In this document: one piece after another, positions 4,066-6,741 of the stretch | Numbering within the stretch: the first letter of the stretch is position 1 | How the letters are laid out: every line of letters begins with the position of its first letter | From: Clostridia bacterium | Lineage (GTDB): Bacteria; Bacillota; DSM-521; Neomoorellales; SLTJ01 | Length of the DNA stretch: 6,741 bases | NCBI GenBank assembly: GCA_014360105.1 | Contig: JACIYD010000088.1 | Location: 1 to 6,741 of the forward strand | Reading direction: 5' to 3' | Made by a program: the position numbers and the translations under genes | Notes under the pieces: model-generated | The model's input: only the letters and a program-made list of their open reading frames with translations | What the model was told of the DNA's origin: nothing | Database searches by the model: none

Positions 4066-6741
4066 CTAACCCGGTCTAAGGCCCCATTTTTTGAGGAATT
4101 TCTCGCGGTTTTCCGCCAGCAGAGCGCGGTAATCCAGGCCGGCTCCGGTAAAGGTGACGCCGCCGAAGTGATGCACAAAGGTATCGCCGGCAAGCATCAG
4201 GCGGTAGCCCCGGCGCCGTACCCGCAGGCAGTAGTCATCGTCCTCGTAATTGCCTGAACCGAAGCGTTCGTCAAAGGGCCCGACCTCCTCCCAAACGCGG
4301 CGCTTGACCAGGAGGCAAAAGCCCACCAGTCTTTCTACTTCCGTCCAACGCCCGGGGTCGGGTTGGTTGAAGCCGCGGGCAAATTCCTCCATCTTAGCCA
4401 GAGTCCGGTAGGAAACGGGCATCATCTGTTCGCTGCCGGCATAGTTGGTGCGCGGCCCGGCCAGACCCGCCATCGGCAGGCTGGCCAGGCAACGTTTGAG
4501 ATTGACCAACCAGCCGGGCGTGACCAAGGTATCGTTGTTCAGGAAAAGCAGGAACTCGCCGCGGGCCAGAGCGGCGCCCCGGTTACAGGCGGCGGCAAAG
4601 CCGCGGTTCTCACCCAGCCGCAAGAGGTGTACCCCGGGAAACTCCCGCGCCAAACGTTCCGGGGTACCGTCGGCGGAACCGTTATCGACCACGATGACCT
4701 CGTGGGGCTCCGGCGTGTGGCGGGCAATGCTGGCCAGGCACGATTGGGTAAAGGGCCACTGGTTGTAAACGGGAATAACGATACTGACCAGCCCCGCCAC
4801 CTGCGGCGCCGCGTCCCCGGACGCCGGGCCCGCTTTTTGCTCACAGAGCCTGGCCAGTGCCTCCAGGCGGGCGCCACTCTCCCCGCGCTCCCGGGCAAGC
4901 GCGAGGTATTCCCGGGCAAGAGCGTAAGCGCCTGCCGCGCTCAACACGTCGGCCAGCCGCAAGTAATCGGCCCCGCAACGCAGGGCCAGACAGCGTTCCA
5001 GTTCGGCCGCCGCCCCTCTTTCGCCCCTCATTTGGCGGAGCAAACGCGCGAGGGGATAAAGCGGCGGCGGCCAGCCGGGACAGCTCTTGAGAGCCTGGCG
5101 CAGCGCCGCCACTGCTTCTTCTTCTCGTCCCAGGTGTGCCAAGGTTTGGCCCAGCCCGTACCAGGCGCGGAAGGTACCTACCCCGTTTACCCCGCTGTAG
5201 CGGGCCGGGGCGTCGCCCCAGGCCAGACAGAGACGATAGGCCGCCGCCGCCTCCTCCCAGCGCTCCTGGCGCCTGAGGACTTCCGCCTTAAGAAAAAGAA
5301 GGTCGGTAAAGCCGGGGAAGGCAGTAAGGCACTCTGCCAACCAGGCCAGCGCCGCCTCGTAGCGCCCCAGTTCCACCAGACAGACCGCCTTTTTGTAGGC
5401 CGCATCGGCGGCATAGCCGCTCGCGGCAAGTGGGCTAAAATCGTCGAGGTAGGCCAAGGCGCCGGCATACCGACCCTCCTGGAATTCTTCCACGGCAAGC
5501 GCGTAGCGCCAGTAAGGGTTGTACGGCTCCTGCGCCAGCGCCTGTACCAGAAGGGCGCGATTACGCCGGCCTTTATCTTTGACCCGGACGCGCGCATCCA
5601 GGTAGCCGTAATGATAGACGGTCACGCCGCAGAACTTAATCGCCTCGGCGCCGGCCGCCTCCCGGATGCTGTCCACCACCTGTTCGTGCAGCCGGCCACG
5701 GAAGCGGTACGCGGGGCGGCGGCGGAAGAGGCGGCAGACGTTGTCGGTGACGAAGTCCGGCCCGGCGGCCGGGCCGTAGTAGTTTACCACCCGCAGGCAA
5801 TAAGCCTCGGCGTCCTCCCGCCAGAGCAGGCGTCGCAAAAGGGGGAGGTCCTCGCGCCGCATTTCTTCGTCCGCGTCCAGCACCAGCACCCAGTCGCCCG
5901 TTGCCTTCTCCAGAAGGGCGTTACGCGCTGCGGCAAAGTCGTCCCGCCAGGAAAGGGGATAAACCTGCGCCCCGTAGCGGCGGGCCACCGCTACCGTCTC
6001 GTCGCGCGAGCCGGTGTCGGCCACCAGTATCTCGTCCACCGCCCCGGCGACGCTCGCCAGACACCGTCCCAACACGTCTGCCTCGTCACGGACGATCATG
6101 CAGAGACTCAGGCGAGGCCGCGGCCCTGCGAGCACCCGTTCCACCCTTGTCGGCCAACCCAACGCCGGCCAGCGGGCGCGCAACCGTTCCAGCTCGTCCC
6201 GTACCCGACAAAGGTGGTGTTGCACCAGCTCCGCCCAGACCTCGCCTGCCCAGGGCGCACCTCCGGCCTGCCGCAACACAGCAAGCAAGAGGGAAACTGC
6301 CTCTTCTTCGCCGGCCGCGCCCCCGGCCAGCACCGCAAGACAGGCCTGGGCCGCCGCCTCCGCCTCGCCGCGGCGGGCGAGCACCCCCGCCAGCGCGAGC
6401 AGCGCGCGCCACCCGCCTGCGCCGTTTTCCCTGGTAAACCAGGGGGGTGCATCACCCATGGCCAGGCAGCGGCGGAAGGCCTCCTCGGCTTCCTGCAGTT
6501 TCCCCTGGGCGGCGAGCGCCAGCCCTTCCAGGTAGACCAGGTCGGTATAGGCGGGAAAGTTCTTTTGCGCGGCGCGGGCGGCGCTCGCCGCCGCCTCCAG
6601 GCGTCCCAGGCCCAAAAGACAATCGAGGCGCCGCTTTTCCAGCAGGTGGACGAAGCCGAGCGTCGGCGGCAGGCCCGGCCGCGCCTTTTCAAAGCAGGCC
6701 AGGGCTTCTTCCAGTAGGCCCAGGCGCTGCTTCTCTACGCC
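4066..6741 (-). CDS. Large modular TPR / glycosyltransferase family 2 protein, 5' end off the window
   Basis: At least 891 residues are visible; no start is present because the frame stays open to the right edge. Modules in window numbering: TPR-like helices (1-200); a first GT2 domain (about 211-390) with LSLCMIVRDEAD, DEILVADTGSRDET and the DxD motif LDADE (D289, D291); more TPR-like helices (about 395-640); and a second GT2 domain (about 651-890) with SIVIPVYNQ, EVIVVDNGSADGT, the metal motif FLNNDT (D737) and the catalytic-acid region NYEDDDY (about 832-836). Domain 1 resembles the SunS/beta-1,4-glucosyltransferase-like GT2 group, and domain 2 the WbbL rhamnosyltransferase-like group. The protein is cytoplasmic, with no signal or membrane segment. 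Two different catalytic sites suggest sequential sugar addition to a glycan or protein. It heads the minus-strand cluster in this window. Donor and acceptor are unknown. Confidence 0.92.
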   Translation of the reverse strand, partial: GVEKQRLGLLEEALACFEKARPGLPPTLGFVHLLEKRRLDCLLGLGRLEAAASAARAAQKNFPAYTDLVYLEGLALAAQGKLQEAEEAFRRCLAMGDAPPWFTRENGAGGWRALLALAGVLARRGEAEAAAQACLAVLAGGAAGEEEAVSLLLAVLRQAGGAPWAGEVWAELVQHHLCRVRDELERLRARWPALGWPTRVERVLAGPRPRLSLCMIVRDEADVLGRCLASVAGAVDEILVADTGSRDETVAVARRYGAQVYPLSWRDDFAAARNALLEKATGDWVLVLDADEEMRREDLPLLRRLLWREDAEAYCLRVVNYYGPAAGPDFVTDNVCRLFRRRPAYRFRGRLHEQVVDSIREAAGAEAIKFCGVTVYHYGYLDARVRVKDKGRRNRALLVQALAQEPYNPYWRYALAVEEFQEGRYAGALAYLDDFSPLAASGYAADAAYKKAVCLVELGRYEAALAWLAECLTAFPGFTDLLFLKAEVLRRQERWEEAAAAYRLCLAWGDAPARYSGVNGVGTFRAWYGLGQTLAHLGREEEAVAALRQALKSCPGWPPPLYPLARLLRQMRGERGAAAELERCLALRCGADYLRLADVLSAAGAYALAREYLALARERGESGARLEALARLCEQKAGPASGDAAPQVAGLVSIVIPVYNQWPFTQSCLASIARHTPEPHEVIVVDNGSADGTPERLAREFPGVHLLRLGENRGFAAACNRGAALARGEFLLFLNNDTLVTPGWLVNLKRCLASLPMAGLAGPRTNYAGSEQMMPVSYRTLAKMEEFARGFNQPDPGRWTEVERLVGFCLLVKRRVWEEVGPFDERFGSGNYEDDDYCLRVRRRGYRLMLAGDTFVHHFGGVTFTGAGLDYRALLAENREKFLKKWGLRPG
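5089..5319 (-). repeat. Internal protein repeat copy B (77 residues, TPR module before second GT2 domain)
   Basis: Residues 475-551 begin FPGFTDL and include CLAWGDAP and NGVG. They align without gaps to copy A at 6328-6558, with about 32 of 77 identical residues by eye. This shows that the TPR linker is a duplicated module. Confidence 0.7.
6328..6558 (-). repeat. Internal protein repeat copy A (77 residues, TPR module before first GT2 domain)
   Basis: Residues 62-138 begin FPAYTDL and include CLAMGDAP and NGAG. In copy B the equivalent module directly follows a GT2 domain, so copy A probably also follows one beyond the right edge. Confidence 0.7.

Noticed and set aside
4038..4193. Upstream extension of the GT4 fragment to 4193
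   Set aside because: It would overlap the end of the TPR/GT2 gene by over 120 bases in another frame, whereas AAAGGAG at 4047-4053 points to GTG 4037.
4363..6717. A 784-codon open frame on the plus strand opposite the TPR/GT2 gene
   Set aside because: Its translation has no recognisable domain and is rich in Arg, Gly, Ala and Pro, as expected from the complement of GC-rich codons. The minus strand has two clear GT2 domains.

Overview
The window looks like chromosomal DNA from a GC-rich, endospore-forming clostridial Firmicute, of the broad Moorella/Desulfotomaculum type. This placement is an inference. It rests on GC-rich coding sequence, strong AGGAGG-type Shine-Dalgarno sites, GTG/TTG starts, and promoter-like sequences matching the mother-cell sporulation sigma factor K. 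No rRNA, tRNA, CRISPR array, transposase or phage gene is visible.

Layout. (1) Positions 1-543, minus strand: the first 181 codons of an aldehyde dehydrogenase of the methylmalonate-semialdehyde dehydrogenase type, cut by the left edge. (2) 544-902: a gene-free divergent spacer. It has an operator-like double palindrome just upstream of the dehydrogenase and a set of mutually exclusive hairpins near 808-832. (3) 903-1289, plus: an orphan 128-residue protein with a proline-rich tail. (4) 1341-2732, minus: a soluble beta-propeller-like protein with an acidic Pro/Ala/Glu linker and a C-terminal coiled coil. (5) 2745-2871: a short divergent promoter region with two back-to-back sigma-K-like promoters inside an imperfect inverted repeat. 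(6) 2872-3045, plus: a 57-residue helical hairpin resembling half a ferritin-like domain. (7) 3106-6741, minus: a sugar-transfer cluster. It comprises a very large multi-module TPR/glycosyltransferase-2 protein (5' end off the window), then the N-terminal domain of a GT-B glycosyltransferase, fused out of frame to the C-terminal part of a SAM-dependent methyltransferase.

How the parts may work together. The minus-strand cluster probably builds or attaches a surface glycan. The propeller and helical-hairpin genes share a divergent promoter region with sporulation-type signals and encode proteins without signal peptides, which would suit coat proteins made in the mother cell. A spore-surface protein plus glycan locus is therefore a reasonable hypothesis, not a demonstrated one. 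The clearest structural anomaly is the glycosyltransferase/methyltransferase junction near 3630-3640. It looks like a deletion at a short direct repeat, or an assembly error.
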